Origin: a virus
Length of the DNA stretch: 40,356 nucleotides
Reading direction: 5' to 3' (one strand)
Virus record (IMG/VR): IMGVR_UViG_3300027754_000014
Coordinates: 1-40,356 of that record
Below the pieces are notes generated by a model that saw nothing but the letters and a program-made list of their open reading frames with translations, searched no databases and was not told the origin of the DNA. A program made the position numbers and the translations under genes. Positions 1 to 8,062 of this stretch are shown one piece after another; the first letter of the stretch is position 1; each line of letters opens with the position of its first letter.

Positions 1-127
1 TCCCCTGGCAATGACAAACGTTAAACTAATTAGGAAGCAGAGACTGAAAGTGCTCCTGCAGCAATTGTTACAACACCCTGTGTTGTTCCAGTTGTTACAG
101 ATGATGCAAGTGCTCCACCGATGTAAA
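1..127. repeat. Direct terminal repeat, left copy
   Basis: Bases 1-127 reappear identically as 40230-40356. A perfect 127-base overlap at contig ends is what a k=127 de Bruijn assembler leaves on a closed circle, so the genome is either circular or circularly permuted and the biological length is 40,229 bp. It lies within the gene at 30-389 and its short 3' flank, so the window edge cuts no biological boundary. A true short direct terminal repeat is possible but less likely, because physical ends rarely fall inside a fibre-type gene. Confidence 0.95.
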
Positions 128-389
128 ATGTTCCACTAGTTGAAGCAGACCAAACACCAAAGTGTGTTGCTGTTGTTGATGCTGGAAGGTTAATTGACAT
201 AGCATTTGAGTTTGTAACTGAACCACCTGATGCTGCGTTCCAAGTTGCTGCAACACGTGCGTATGCTGGTGAACCACCAGTTACTTCAGCCGCACCTGTT
301 GTTGAAGTTGTTGCTGTGTGAAGTGATACATATCCCCATCCAGTTGTGGATAAGGCTTGATTGGCTTCGGTTGTGGATATTAGTGCCAT
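30..389 (-). CDS. Small Ser/Thr-rich virion (tail fibre-type) protein
   Basis: 119 aa, rich in Ala, Ser, Thr and Gly with alternating beta-prone stretches and no catalytic motif. It starts MALISTTEANQAL and contains a GTFYIGGAL segment of the kind seen in small phage fibre or adhesin-associated proteins. An AAGGAG site sits 8 nt before the ATG. It follows the collagen-motif protein (402-815) in the leftward late operon, and across the circular junction the next genes are a 14-codon ORF and the 741-aa fibre-like protein. Its role as a tail or surface component is inferred from composition and neighbours. The 5' two thirds are not in the terminal repeat, so only this copy is complete. Confidence 0.6.
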   Translation of the reverse strand: MALISTTEANQALSTTGWGYVSLHTATTSTTGAAEVTGGSPAYARVAATWNAASGGSVTNSNAMSINLPASTTATHFGVWSASTSGTFYIGGALASSVTTGTTQGVVTIAAGALSVSAS

Positions 390-401
390 TTATTATTCTC
401 C

Positions 402-815
402 TTAATTGATTGTTAAACTTACGGTTAAATTAGAGCCAGGGTAGGTAGAGCCTATACCAGTAATACTTACTGTGGCATAATCTCCAGCAGTAACCTCTTT
501 GCTTACGGTTAAAGTGGTTGTATTCGAGCCCGCTGCTATACTCAATGTACCAATGGAAGTTCCATTAACATACACGACTACAACTACAGCAGCACCAGTT
601 GGTGCTACCCCTACACTTGCTCGAATCTTAGTAATGGTTCTTGCTTCTTCAAAGTAGAACCGTGTTTGTCCCGTTACTACGGAAAGTTCATTCTGACGTG
701 AGAATACAGGAACTAGCCCTGGAAGTCCTTGGATACCTTGTGGCCCTTGATCGTTAGACATAGATACAGATACCTGAGGCGTGATAGATTCAACTACAAT
801 TACTGTCTCACTCAT
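402..815 (-). CDS. Virion protein with a short collagen-like motif
   Basis: 137 aa. Residues about 23-33 read GPQGIQGLPG, a short run of Gly-X-Y triplets as found in phage fibres where collagen-like segments trimerise. The rest (about 45-137) is Val/Thr/Ser-rich and beta-predicted, consistent with a small jelly-roll or Ig-like head. Its start overlaps the stop of 812-1153 by 4 nt (ATGA), so translation is probably coupled. Likely a trimeric fibre, appendage or head decoration. No enzymatic motif is visible. Confidence 0.55.
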   Translation of the reverse strand: MSETVIVVESITPQVSVSMSNDQGPQGIQGLPGLVPVFSRQNELSVVTGQTRFYFEEARTITKIRASVGVAPTGAAVVVVVYVNGTSIGTLSIAAGSNTTTLTVSKEVTAGDYATVSITGIGSTYPGSNLTVSLTIN

Positions 816-1153
816 ACTGTTACTCCTGCCGTTACTACGAATTTACCTTCAAGGATTGTTGTTGTTACTGTGCCAGAATCAAAGACTATGTCATATTCGT
901 GGCGAGATGGAGTGAAATCGGCGGTAGTCGCAGAAGGAATAGTTACTGTAACTCTACCGTTTGTTGGGTCTAGCACGATCAAACCATTTACGGTTGTTGC
1001 TACAACAGTAGTTGTGCTTGCACCTACAAATGGTCTAACTGTCATTGTCACCACATAATTGGTTATGTTCCAAGGAACTGAATCGTTCTTGATAGAGAAC
1101 TGAAAGTTGAATGTATTTGCCTGCTTGCAGACCAGGTTATATTTTGCACTCAT
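812..1153 (-). CDS. Small beta-rich structural protein (BppU N-terminal-like)
   Basis: 113 aa. The pattern MSAKYNLVCKQANTFNFQF, then WNITNYVVTMTVRP, then YDIVFDSGTVTTTILEGKF resembles the small beta-sandwich modules at the N-terminus of baseplate upper proteins (BppU/DUF2479-like) and stand-alone phage homologues. It overlaps both neighbours by 4 nt, placing it in a tightly coupled cassette with the collagen-motif protein. Function as a structural adaptor is inferred, since family membership is by pattern only. Confidence 0.5.
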   Translation of the reverse strand: MSAKYNLVCKQANTFNFQFSIKNDSVPWNITNYVVTMTVRPFVGASTTTVVATTVNGLIVLDPTNGRVTVTIPSATTADFTPSRHEYDIVFDSGTVTTTILEGKFVVTAGVTV

Positions 1154-1404
1154 ACGTTTATACTTCGTAACGCGGCAAGCGCAGATAGCCCAGTAGTCCC
1201 AGCAAGTTCGTTACATATAGCATTAAGACCTTTATAGTCATTAGGTTGGCGTGAAGCACTAGCCTTTATGTTAAGAGCACCAATGATTCCTTTACCAGAT
1301 GTGCTGGCATATGTATTAGCCGCACCTTGGTCTGCCTTACCAGTTGTTCCCGCAAGACGATTAAGTTCTGCGTTAAAACTGCTACCTTCTTTGCCTAGTG
1401 CCAT
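1150..1404 (-). CDS. Conserved small phage protein with LAGTTG repeats
   Basis: 84 aa. The phrase LNRLAGTTG near residue 15 returns as CNELAGTTG near residue 67, with ANTYASTSGKGIIGALN between them, so the protein is an internal duplication of a short helical unit. Proteins with this LAGTTG pattern are common next to tail and fibre genes in environmental tailed phages, but I know of no assigned function. It lies 9 nt downstream of the glycosyltransferase stop and overlaps the next gene by 4 nt. Confidence 0.55.
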   Translation of the reverse strand: MALGKEGSSFNAELNRLAGTTGKADQGAANTYASTSGKGIIGALNIKASASRQPNDYKGLNAICNELAGTTGLSALAALRSINV

Positions 1405-1413
1405 TGTAACTCC

Positions 1414-2133
1414 TTATTTTCTGTTAGGCGTAATAATCTTTGACTTGGGTTTTTCCTTTGCAGGAGCACCCATAAATGCTTTGTAGTAATGCTCATCAAA
1501 CGAGAAGCGTTTCATATGCGGAACAAGTGCTGAGGTATCACACCATACGGGGATATCAGCCTTATCGCATAGAGCAAAGAAGTAGATATCTTCTCCCATA
1601 AAGGATTTATCCACACCAATTTCTGTAAAGAGTGGTGCTCCAGGAACTGCTTCCTTAATCTTCTCAACTACGCTACGGTGCATTAGGACGAATCCCATAC
1701 CCGCTGCTCCTACCTTCAAGAATTGGTTCTCAGGGAGAGGATGTAGGCGTTTGATTCCTACGCTGTTCTCTTCATTGACGAACTCAAATACAGTCGGCAT
1801 TGGAACCATTAAAGGCTCTTCTGGGGTATCTGTGGTGAAGTATACGCCCGTAAGAAGTGGCTTAGTTAAAGCATCCTTCTTCTTCCAGAGTTTGAGGAAT
1901 ACCTCTGGGCTTATAACTACATCTGAGTCTACCCATAGTAGCCAATCAGACTTCTTGTTGTTATACCAATAGTTGACAATAGTCTCGCGTTGTCTGCCTA
2001 TCTGGTTTCCTTGACTGCGTAGTGTAGTAGCAAATGGAACTCCAGAATGGAGCATCACATCTGTAACACCTTGCATAAACTTACCGTCCACCATACCATT
2101 ATCGCACCAAGCGATTGATACTGTTTCTTCCAT
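1414..2133 (-). CDS. GT-A fold glycosyltransferase (family 2-like)
   Basis: 239 aa. A DSD metal/nucleotide-sugar motif (D69-D71, in WLLWVDSDVV) follows an N-terminal Rossmann-like half, and GEDIYFF in the C-terminal half fits the acidic general-base region of GT2-type enzymes. No membrane segment or signal peptide is seen, so it should act in the cytoplasm using an NDP-sugar. It sits inside the late structural operon among small virion proteins and fibres, which suggests it glycosylates a virion protein. Glycosylation of host surface polymer or phage DNA is less likely given the position. The ribosome site is AGGGG (AAGTAGGGGACAATG), a pattern shared with several other late genes. The C-terminal 20 residues are basic and probably flexible. 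Confidence 0.75.
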   Translation of the reverse strand: MEETVSIAWCDNGMVDGKFMQGVTDVMLHSGVPFATTLRSQGNQIGRQRETIVNYWYNNKKSDWLLWVDSDVVISPEVFLKLWKKKDALTKPLLTGVYFTTDTPEEPLMVPMPTVFEFVNEENSVGIKRLHPLPENQFLKVGAAGMGFVLMHRSVVEKIKEAVPGAPLFTEIGVDKSFMGEDIYFFALCDKADIPVWCDTSALVPHMKRFSFDEHYYKAFMGAPAKEKPKSKIITPNRK

Positions 2134-2147
2134 TGTCCCCTACTTTC

Positions 2148-2405
2148 TTACCACTTAACTTTGTCAGCCCAATAGGCTGCAGACATTTTTCCTTTTGCTA
2201 TATTTTTTGCGTGACGGGCTTTAAATGAAGCCTGTCTAGCAGTTGGTTGCTTATCACCAGTTACACCTTGTTGTCCAAAGCGAATAGTCTTTACAGTGCT
2301 ACCTTCTTTGGCTACAACTACGTGTGACTTCTTAGGGTGATTAGGGGTGCGCTTAGGTTTATTAAAACCTGACACCCCTGCTCTAGTTAGTCTTGAATCT
2401 TTCAT
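2148..2405 (-). CDS. Small basic conserved environmental-phage protein
   Basis: 85 aa, strongly basic. The core KSHVVVAKEG, KTIRFGQQGVTG and SFKARHAKNIAKGK, ending in AAYWADKVKW, matches a small protein family I recognise from marine and freshwater phages (I believe DUF6321). Function is unknown. The charge and location among capsid-proximal genes fit a nucleic-acid-binding or packaged protein. Its ATG overlaps the stop of 2402-2659 by 4 nt. Confidence 0.6.
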   Translation of the reverse strand: MKDSRLTRAGVSGFNKPKRTPNHPKKSHVVVAKEGSTVKTIRFGQQGVTGDKQPTARQASFKARHAKNIAKGKMSAAYWADKVKW

Positions 2406-2659
2406 TTTCTTTTGATTGATTTTCCAGTTTTATTGTCATAACTTTTACCTAAAATAAGAGCGCCAATCATTTGACCAAATTGTGCATCTTGATTTTGACG
2501 ATCAGCATTTGCTTGATTTGCGTAATATTCGTGACCTTTGCCACCCTTAGCAATATCATTTGGAGGATAAGTATCGCCCTTATAAGAACTTTCTGAGCGT
2601 CTGTTGGAAGCCTTTTTAAAATCTTTGGCTTCCTTCATTAAATTATCTAGGTAGCCCAT
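2402..2659 (-). CDS. Small hydrophilic protein of unknown function
   Basis: 85 aa, Lys/Asn/Gln-rich and probably partly disordered. It starts MGYLDNLMKEAKDFKK and carries a short hydrophobic stretch, MIGALILG, near residue 63. No family is recognised. It is the middle member of a run of overlapping or abutting small genes downstream of the capsid gene, so a minor virion component is likely. Confidence 0.5.
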   Translation of the reverse strand: MGYLDNLMKEAKDFKKASNRRSESSYKGDTYPPNDIAKGGKGHEYYANQANADRQNQDAQFGQMIGALILGKSYDNKTGKSIKRK

Positions 2660-2806
2660 TTACTTCTTCTTGCCCATTTTTTTCATTGTAGCCTTTTTAG
2701 CAACAGCCTTCTTGCCATATTCTTTCATACGTGCTGACATTGGTTCTGTCTTTTCGTGCATCTTCATAGCCTTCATTGATTTGTACTTCTCGCCTTTAAC
2801 TGACAT
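2660..2806 (-). CDS. Very small Lys/Met-rich basic protein
   Basis: 48 aa. It reads MSVKGEKYKSMKAMKMHEKT at the N-terminus and ends KKMGKKK, with 17 Lys and about 9 Met, no Cys and no hydrophobic core. The ATG overlaps the stop of the upstream gene as TAATG, and its stop abuts the start of the next gene. That exact fit between two genes is the main support for it being real. It may bind DNA inside the capsid, but this is inferred only from charge. Confidence 0.6.
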   Translation of the reverse strand: MSVKGEKYKSMKAMKMHEKTEPMSARMKEYGKKAVAKKATMKKMGKKK

Positions 2807-3114
2807 TATATTTGTCCAATCTCTTTGAGAACTTCTACGGATTTTTTAGTTATATCTTTTGCTTTAGGCATAGTCTCTGAGTTATAGGCTTTACCTAAAG
2901 TCTCTGAGGCTGTATGCGCTTCTTTGATATGACGCATACTTGTTCCTGCTGGTCGCATACCTTGGTCCCTAGCATCTCTGTAGGCTTGGAGTTCTGCGTT
3001 CCATTTCTTATCTGGTATATCTCTTGTTGCATCTCCTGCGTTCATCTGCAGCGTTCCCGCTTTACATCCGAAGCAAGTCTCATCGTATACTGGATGGTAT
3101 TCCCAGTGTTTCAT
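2806..3114 (-). CDS. Conserved phage protein with CFGC motif
   Basis: 102 aa. The N-terminus WEYHPVYDETCFGCKAGTLQ contains a CxxC pair, followed by a hydrophilic helical region with RDARDQGMRPAGTSMRHIKEA. Similar small CFGCK proteins occur near the capsid genes of actinophages, though no function is established to my knowledge. A single CxxC could support a metal site in a dimer or a redox pair. The start is preceded by AAGGGGACAT, the G-rich ribosome site used by several late genes. Confidence 0.55.
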   Translation of the reverse strand: MKHWEYHPVYDETCFGCKAGTLQMNAGDATRDIPDKKWNAELQAYRDARDQGMRPAGTSMRHIKEAHTASETLGKAYNSETMPKAKDITKKSVEVLKEIGQI

Positions 3115-3122
3115 ATGTCCCC

Positions 3123-3392
3123 TTATGCTGCTGTGAAGTTTTCTTCTGTAACACCTACGCCACCAGCAATCAATGCTGCCTTGGCGGTATCATCTACGGT
3201 ATGATTATAACCACCACGATAGACAACATCATATAAACTTGCATCTTCATCCATCATATATCTCTTTTGAGAGTATGTGGAGCCAGACTTAACAATTGTA
3301 ATTCCTTTGCGCAATTTAGCAAAGTAAAACAATCTATGTTTACCAGATGGTCCTTCTAGAGCATATGGTGTCTTGAATGTATAGTTTGCCAT
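3123..3392 (-). CDS. Small protein downstream of the capsid gene (possible head protein)
   Basis: 89 aa with mixed beta pattern (YTFKTPYALEGPSGKHRLFYF, then RKGITIV) and an acidic/aromatic middle (DEDASLYDVVYRGGYNHTVDD). It begins 73 nt after the capsid gene behind a strong hairpin, with AAGGAG 5 nt before the ATG. Size and position fit a head decoration or head-completion protein, but no family is recognised. Confidence 0.5.
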   Translation of the reverse strand: MANYTFKTPYALEGPSGKHRLFYFAKLRKGITIVKSGSTYSQKRYMMDEDASLYDVVYRGGYNHTVDDTAKAALIAGGVGVTEENFTAA

Positions 3393-3419
3393 TAGTTCTC
3401 CTTAGTGAACTCAATGTTA

Positions 3420-3451
3420 AGCAGTGAGTCGTGTTCGCCGTTCTCACTGCT
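3420..3451 (-). terminator. Strong hairpin after the major capsid gene
   Basis: The perfect 9-bp inverted repeat AGCAGTGAG / CTCACTGCT has a 14-nt loop. It starts 15 nt downstream of the capsid stop in the leftward transcript and is followed by TTAACATT rather than a full U-tract. It could be a partial terminator, or a 3'-end stabiliser giving capsid mRNA higher abundance than downstream mRNA. Confidence 0.55.
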
Positions 3452-3465
3452 CAACCTTCAATCAA

Positions 3466-4419
3466 CTAAGCGATTGATGAACCTGATTCGATTCGGTATA
3501 GTGCTTCTTCGCGGTAACGCTTAAAGCCTAGAACGCCATACCAACCCATTGGGCGGTGACGCATCAACTTGTCAACAACTGGTCCGATAACTACATGTGG
3601 CTCTTCGGCAACGGCTTCTGCCATTGCTTGCTGTCCAGCAATAATTGTGCGGTAGTTGCGTGCTGATGAAGCACCGTCTGTTGAGTTGTAAAGACGTGGA
3701 GACTCTACGAAGTAAGCACCTTCGTATTGTCCGATTTCTCCAGCCCAGATACGGTCTTGTGCAGAACCATATTGGTTTGGAAGCAACCAGCCAGCAGAGC
3801 CTGTTTCAGCACGAAGATCGTGTGAAACTTCTGGGTGGATACCAGCCCAGTATAGTGAGCCCTTACGAGCAACTGACTTACCAGAGCGTAACTTTGCAAC
3901 AGCCTTACGGATGTTAGCAGAAGAAATTGTTGCTGCAGCAGTGATTGTTGCTGTTGATGTTGCTGTTGAACCTGAGTAGATTACGTTAGTTCCACCACGA
4001 AGTTCTGTCATAGCAACTGCGTCGATTGAATCTGCAAGGTTGAATGCAATGATGTTAGCAATTGCTGGATCTACATCAGAAAGACTGAATAGTTCCAAAG
4101 CACGTGTAACAAGAACTGAGTTACCATACTCTGCAAGAGTAATAGTTACAGTTGTTGGTGTAGACATTGCTACTGCATCTGGATCAGCATCCTCTGTGAG
4201 GGCTGTAGAAGCAGCAGTTAGATCAACATAACGTTGTAGAACAACTGTTGATCCTGGGGTTGATTGGTTTGTTGGGCGCTTATCTGCGACAGAACGAATT
4301 AGGGGTTCTGAGCGGAGAGCAAATTCCAAAAGACGATCATACGCCTTTTGAACTAAACCAGCACTACCAGCAGTTCCTCCTAAAGAAGAAGAGCCAGTTG
4401 TTACGTAGGCATTAGCCAT
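3466..4419 (-). CDS. Major capsid protein, N4-gp56 family
   Basis: 317 aa, HK97-fold coat protein. The order of segments fits the N4-gp56 family of short-tailed phages: YDRLLEFALRSEPLIRSVAD, GSTVVLQRYVDL, TALTEDADPD, ITLAEYGNSVLVTRALELFS, then DSIDAVAMTELRGG, and near the end GPVVDKLMRHRPMGWYGVLG. There is no cleaved delta domain of HK97 type at the N-terminus. The scaffold gene precedes it by 29 nt, and a hairpin follows it. Its own ribosome site (GGAGGTGAACAAATG) is the best Shine-Dalgarno in the operon, consistent with high expression. Confidence 0.9.
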   Translation of the reverse strand: MANAYVTTGSSSLGGTAGSAGLVQKAYDRLLEFALRSEPLIRSVADKRPTNQSTPGSTVVLQRYVDLTAASTALTEDADPDAVAMSTPTTVTITLAEYGNSVLVTRALELFSLSDVDPAIANIIAFNLADSIDAVAMTELRGGTNVIYSGSTATSTATITAAATISSANIRKAVAKLRSGKSVARKGSLYWAGIHPEVSHDLRAETGSAGWLLPNQYGSAQDRIWAGEIGQYEGAYFVESPRLYNSTDGASSARNYRTIIAGQQAMAEAVAEEPHVVIGPVVDKLMRHRPMGWYGVLGFKRYREEALYRIESGSSIA

Positions 4420-4448
4420 TTGTTCACCTCCAAGGTGATTAGGTTAAA

Positions 4449-4928
4449 CTATGATTGTTGTCCGCGAATTAACGCAATCAAGTCATCTGCAGTCTCTGCA
4501 TTATTAACTCTCATTGCCATATCTTCCGCGCGGTCTGGGGTTGTAGCCCCTTGAGTGACTATGTCTTGTTGGCGCATTGCTGCACGATCAAGTTCGTCAA
4601 CCCTAGGTGCTTCCTGAGAGACTTCTAGACCAAACAATTCAGCGTTGTCATCAAGCCAGTTATTAACTGACTCTTCACTGACATCGTCTAAATCCTTTAG
4701 CACTAGACGTGCTGCTTTCGGATTAACACCCTTCTTTTCTAGAACTTCTTTGACAGTTCGCTCACGCTGCACCTTGGATAATCCCTCAAGTTGCTCAGTA
4801 AGTTCCTTGATACGCTTCTCATCTGCGCGCTTGGCTTGACGTAACTTTTTAAGTAAGTTACTTCCATCCATAGGCACATCTGTTGTATCTTGGTCATCGT
4901 CTTCTTCGTCCCAGTAGTTGTTGCTCAT
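4449..4928 (-). CDS. Capsid scaffolding protein
   Basis: 159 aa. The ATG at 4928 (MSNNYWDEEDDDQDT) is chosen because AAGGGTGG lies about 7 nt upstream; the in-frame ATG at 4961 lacks such a site. Layout is typical of actinophage scaffolds: an acidic N-terminus, a charged coiled coil (LLKKLRQAKRADEKRIKEL), then a conserved segment VKEVLEKKGVNPKAARLVL followed by a WLDDNAELFG helix, and a disordered tail. It is encoded directly before the coat protein, as expected for a protein that guides procapsid assembly and then leaves. Confidence 0.85.
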   Translation of the reverse strand: MSNNYWDEEDDDQDTTDVPMDGSNLLKKLRQAKRADEKRIKELTEQLEGLSKVQRERTVKEVLEKKGVNPKAARLVLKDLDDVSEESVNNWLDDNAELFGLEVSQEAPRVDELDRAAMRQQDIVTQGATTPDRAEDMAMRVNNAETADDLIALIRGQQS

Positions 4929-5012
4929 AGCAACCACCCTTCTATTCGTTGTTAGTCGCAAGCCTCAATTCTATTCGGGGAAATAGGTTGGCTCTTGCTA
5001 CCAGTCTATACG

Positions 5013-5039
5013 CTACGTGGGGCTGGTCGGTCCACGTAG
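5013..5039 (-). terminator. Hairpin between ejection-protein and scaffold/capsid genes
   Basis: The perfect 8-bp inverted repeat CTACGTGG / CCACGTAG has an 11-nt loop and starts 4 nt after the stop of 5044-6408 in the leftward transcript. It has no U-tract. With the hairpin at 3420-3451 it brackets the scaffold/capsid pair, so it may tune or separate their expression by partial termination or RNA processing. Confidence 0.45.
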
Positions 5040-5043
5040 GATT

Positions 5044-6408
5044 CTAGAATTGCGCTGTTTCGGACTTTGGTCTTAAACCACGCGCTATACCCGATGCACC
5101 AGAAAAAGTTCCAATTTCTCTTGCGCTTAATTTCTGACGGGTGCGTTGTGCAGACGCAAGGGAGTTGAAGACTTCCTGCTCTGCTGTTGCTTGAGTATAT
5201 GCAACTTCTGTTCCATAAATCTGAGATAGTTTCTCAGCGGTTGGCAGAAAGTCTGCAATAGTAGAGTAACCCTTTTGGGCTTCTGCTTGGGAGATACCTT
5301 GGGATGCAAGTTGTTCCGCAACTGCAACTCCTGGTTCAAATCCTTGAACACCAGCGGCAGTTCCAATTTCGGCTGCTGCAACCTGGCGTTGAATTTTCTG
5401 GAATTGTTGATCTGGGTCAAGAACATAGGCAACCAAGTCGCTTGTTCCAATTCCATAATATCGTCTTAAAGTTGTAGATATTGCTGGGTCTGCGTTCTTA
5501 ACGCGCTGAACTGCAGTCACAACTCTGTTTGAAAGTTCTGTAGCAGATACATCGTTAGCAATAAATTGAGATACATACTCATCATTATCAAATTGATTTA
5601 ATCCATAAGAACGCAAGGTTTGACGATACGCATCTTCTACATTCAAGTAATCGCTTGCAGACAGAACCTTGAGGTTTTTCTTTACGCGCTCTTGGTTGGC
5701 TCTAAATCGTTTTTGATATTCTGGAGTTTCTTGCAATTGAAGAGTAATGGTATCTTGGGTTGCTCCAGATATAGCAAGTTCTTTAATTTTTGGAATAAGG
5801 CTAGTTAAGTTATATTTAGTGAAACGATCTGTAAGAGCAGCAATTGCATCATTTGCTTCCTTGCTTGCTTGCTGAGCAGCCAATGCTGCTGCTGAATTCT
5901 TTTGCGCAGTGAGTGCTGCTACCTTGGCTTGTTCTAATGCCAGCGCTGCTGAGGCGCTACGGGCTGCTTCTGCTTTAGCATTTTCAATTTGGGCAGTAAG
6001 TGCTGCCTGTGTTGCTGCTGCTTGATCTGCAAGTGCACGTGACTTTGCTTCCGCTTCTTTTGCTAATCTTAGCGCTTCTGCATCTGCTTTTGCTTTTTCT
6101 GCATCTGCTTTATCTTTTGCTAACTTATCTGCTGCTGCTTTTTCTGCATCTGCTTTATCTTTTGCTAACTTATCTGCTGCTGCCGTATCTGCTGCGCTTG
6201 GACCAGTGTAAGTGGGGGCGGGTGTTGTAGTTGTTGTTGTATAAGTTCCTGCACCAGTTGGCGTTCCCGCACCAGTATCAAATGGTGTTGTTATAGTTCT
6301 TGTTGGTGTTGCTGCTGGTGCTGATGGTTTGGCTATTGCTGGCGCTGCTGCGGCTGCCTTAGCGGCTGCTGCATTTCTTTCTTCAATTATGGAATCAAGA
6401 CTTGGCAT
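5044..6408 (-). CDS. Putative internal/ejection protein with Ala-rich coiled coil
   Basis: 454 aa. Residues 1-75 are Ala/Pro/Thr-rich and disordered. Residues about 75-185 form a long Ala/Lys/Glu helix that includes an exact 15-residue tandem unit (ADKLAKDKADAEK twice, DNA period 45 bp near 6101-6184). Residues about 190-454 are mixed helical, with YGLNQFDNDEYVSQFI and a repeated Ala/Gln-rich end. Its ATG overlaps the stop of 6408-7268. It is third in a trio of similar helical proteins downstream of a 1576-aa protein, the arrangement expected for internal core or ejection proteins of a short-tailed phage. No transglycosylase motif was seen. The role is inferred. Confidence 0.6.
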   Translation of the reverse strand: MPSLDSIIEERNAAAAKAAAAAPAIAKPSAPAATPTRTITTPFDTGAGTPTGAGTYTTTTTTPAPTYTGPSAADTAAADKLAKDKADAEKAAADKLAKDKADAEKAKADAEALRLAKEAEAKSRALADQAAATQAALTAQIENAKAEAARSASAALALEQAKVAALTAQKNSAAALAAQQASKEANDAIAALTDRFTKYNLTSLIPKIKELAISGATQDTITLQLQETPEYQKRFRANQERVKKNLKVLSASDYLNVEDAYRQTLRSYGLNQFDNDEYVSQFIANDVSATELSNRVVTAVQRVKNADPAISTTLRRYYGIGTSDLVAYVLDPDQQFQKIQRQVAAAEIGTAAGVQGFEPGVAVAEQLASQGISQAEAQKGYSTIADFLPTAEKLSQIYGTEVAYTQATAEQEVFNSLASAQRTRQKLSAREIGTFSGASGIARGLRPKSETAQF

Positions 6409-7268
6409 TAGATAGCACCTCCAAACATATCGTTAGCAACCTGCATTGTTAGTGAATCAAATGTGCTTTGGGCATTCTTGGTCTTGGCCCAATCTGGATG
6501 GCTTTTTACTGTTTTTTCAACTAACCATTGAGGCATTGCTGTCGGCTTTCCAGTTGTAGGGTCTACATATTGAAGAATTTGGCGTAGAAAAGGATCGTCA
6601 TAGGATATTGTATCTGCATCTTTTTCTAGGAAAGTAGCAAGTGTCTGTATAACGTTAGATGTTTGAGCAACAAGAGAAACACCCTTATAGATGTTTTCTG
6701 AATATGCTGGGTATGCTGTTGCAGATAATCCTTGAATTTCTTTTTCAATATCTTCTTTAGTTGTTTCTCCAGCAAACAATTGCTGTGATTTAGATTTCCA
6801 ATAGTTATCATTCAAAAGAGATACTACTCCATATGAGTTAGCAAAAGTCTTAAGTTGGGTGACATCTCCTAGGATATCTCCGCCTGATACATCTGCCTTG
6901 CCACTATTAAGAACGGCTTGGTCTAGTTGATCATCGGTATATCCATTAAGGAATGCCGTCTCTGCCATTCTATTGAAGTCGGCAGCACCTATTCTTACAC
7001 CACTTGAAACAAGTCTTTTCTTAGAAGCAAGTTTGTATGACTCTAATTGAATCTGGTAAGCACCAGGTTGGTTAATCTGTGCTTCTTTTCTTTGGCGAGC
7101 AGATTGACTGTTGTTCTTATAGAAAGCACTAGCCATAAGATATGAGGTAGCCTCATCGTATCTGCCAAGTTCATATGCTTCCCAAGCCCTTGCCATATCT
7201 GGGTCTGAACTAGAAAGAGCAAGAATCATGCTAAGTGATTGCTCAGTAAATGCCTGGTTAGTGGCCAT
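6408..7268 (-). CDS. Putative internal virion protein
   Basis: 286 aa, mainly helical and soluble. No recognised family. Distinct stretches are DMARAWEAYELGRYDEATSY at the N-terminus (a TPR-like helical hairpin) and a central FNRMAETAFLNGYTDDQLDQ. It shares 1-nt stop/start overlaps (TAATG type) with both neighbours, so the three genes are translated as a unit. A role in the ejected core is inferred from context. Confidence 0.5.
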   Translation of the reverse strand: MATNQAFTEQSLSMILALSSSDPDMARAWEAYELGRYDEATSYLMASAFYKNNSQSARQRKEAQINQPGAYQIQLESYKLASKKRLVSSGVRIGAADFNRMAETAFLNGYTDDQLDQAVLNSGKADVSGGDILGDVTQLKTFANSYGVVSLLNDNYWKSKSQQLFAGETTKEDIEKEIQGLSATAYPAYSENIYKGVSLVAQTSNVIQTLATFLEKDADTISYDDPFLRQILQYVDPTTGKPTAMPQWLVEKTVKSHPDWAKTKNAQSTFDSLTMQVANDMFGGAI

Positions 7269-8062
7269 TAGATTCCTCCAGACATTACTTTGTTAACTAC
7301 TTGATTAAACTCAAATGCCTTACGACGTTTTGCTTCTAGTTTGGTATCAACATTAGTTTCAAGTTTTTTGGTAATCGCAGCACCAGCCTCTTCCTTACTA
7401 AAAGTAGGAGTTGTGGTTCTAATAAGTTTACCACCTTTTTCGACCTCAGTTGTGGTAGAGCCAGTATTGATCATCTTGTTAACTATTGGACGATATACTG
7501 CATAGTCCGCTTCTGTTGCTTTGCGACCAATTCCTGTTTGAACAAACTCATTAATAAGGCTGTCGACTACTGCTGGAGCAAACTTTTGGATAGTTTGTGT
7601 TGGTAGGTTGGCATCTTCTTTGCCTTTTGCTGGAGCATATAGGCTTAGGTAGTCATCAACCGTAAGTTTTCTTTTGCCGTTTGTAGTATTATAGAACCTA
7701 GAAGTTCCAGTTACTGCACTTACCCAAAGCGCTTGAACCTGAGGTTCTGTTACAGTAGCATTTTTACCTATGTAATTTAATTTTTTTAACTTAGATACAA
7801 AAGCATTATATTGCTGTGGGGTCCAGTCATAGTATTCATTAATTTTTTCAGAAGTAGATACTGTTTCTTGCTCGGTATAGGTAATGCCTTTAGGGAACAT
7901 GTGACTTGCGCCTTTAGTCTTAGTTACAGACTTTCCAGTATACACACGATCAATGGCTAGGTCGCCTTCTACGGCTGCTGTCACAGGAGCGGGATTGGAA
8001 CTACCCAAAGTTGGTAGAAAGTCTTTAAGAAGGGCTTGCTTTTCTGCTTCGGTTAGCGCCAT
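7268..8062 (-). CDS. Putative internal virion protein
   Basis: 264 aa, hydrophilic and Lys/Thr-rich. It starts MALTEAEKQALLKDFLPTLG. A middle segment, YYDWTPQQYNAFVSKLKKLN, looks like a small helical binding repeat as in other phage internal proteins. No catalytic motif. It overlaps the start of the next gene and the stop of the 1576-aa gene by one base each. Function is inferred from operon position only. Confidence 0.5.
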   Translation of the reverse strand: MALTEAEKQALLKDFLPTLGSSNPAPVTAAVEGDLAIDRVYTGKSVTKTKGASHMFPKGITYTEQETVSTSEKINEYYDWTPQQYNAFVSKLKKLNYIGKNATVTEPQVQALWVSAVTGTSRFYNTTNGKRKLTVDDYLSLYAPAKGKEDANLPTQTIQKFAPAVVDSLINEFVQTGIGRKATEADYAVYRPIVNKMINTGSTTTEVEKGGKLIRTTTPTFSKEEAGAAITKKLETNVDTKLEAKRRKAFEFNQVVNKVMSGGI

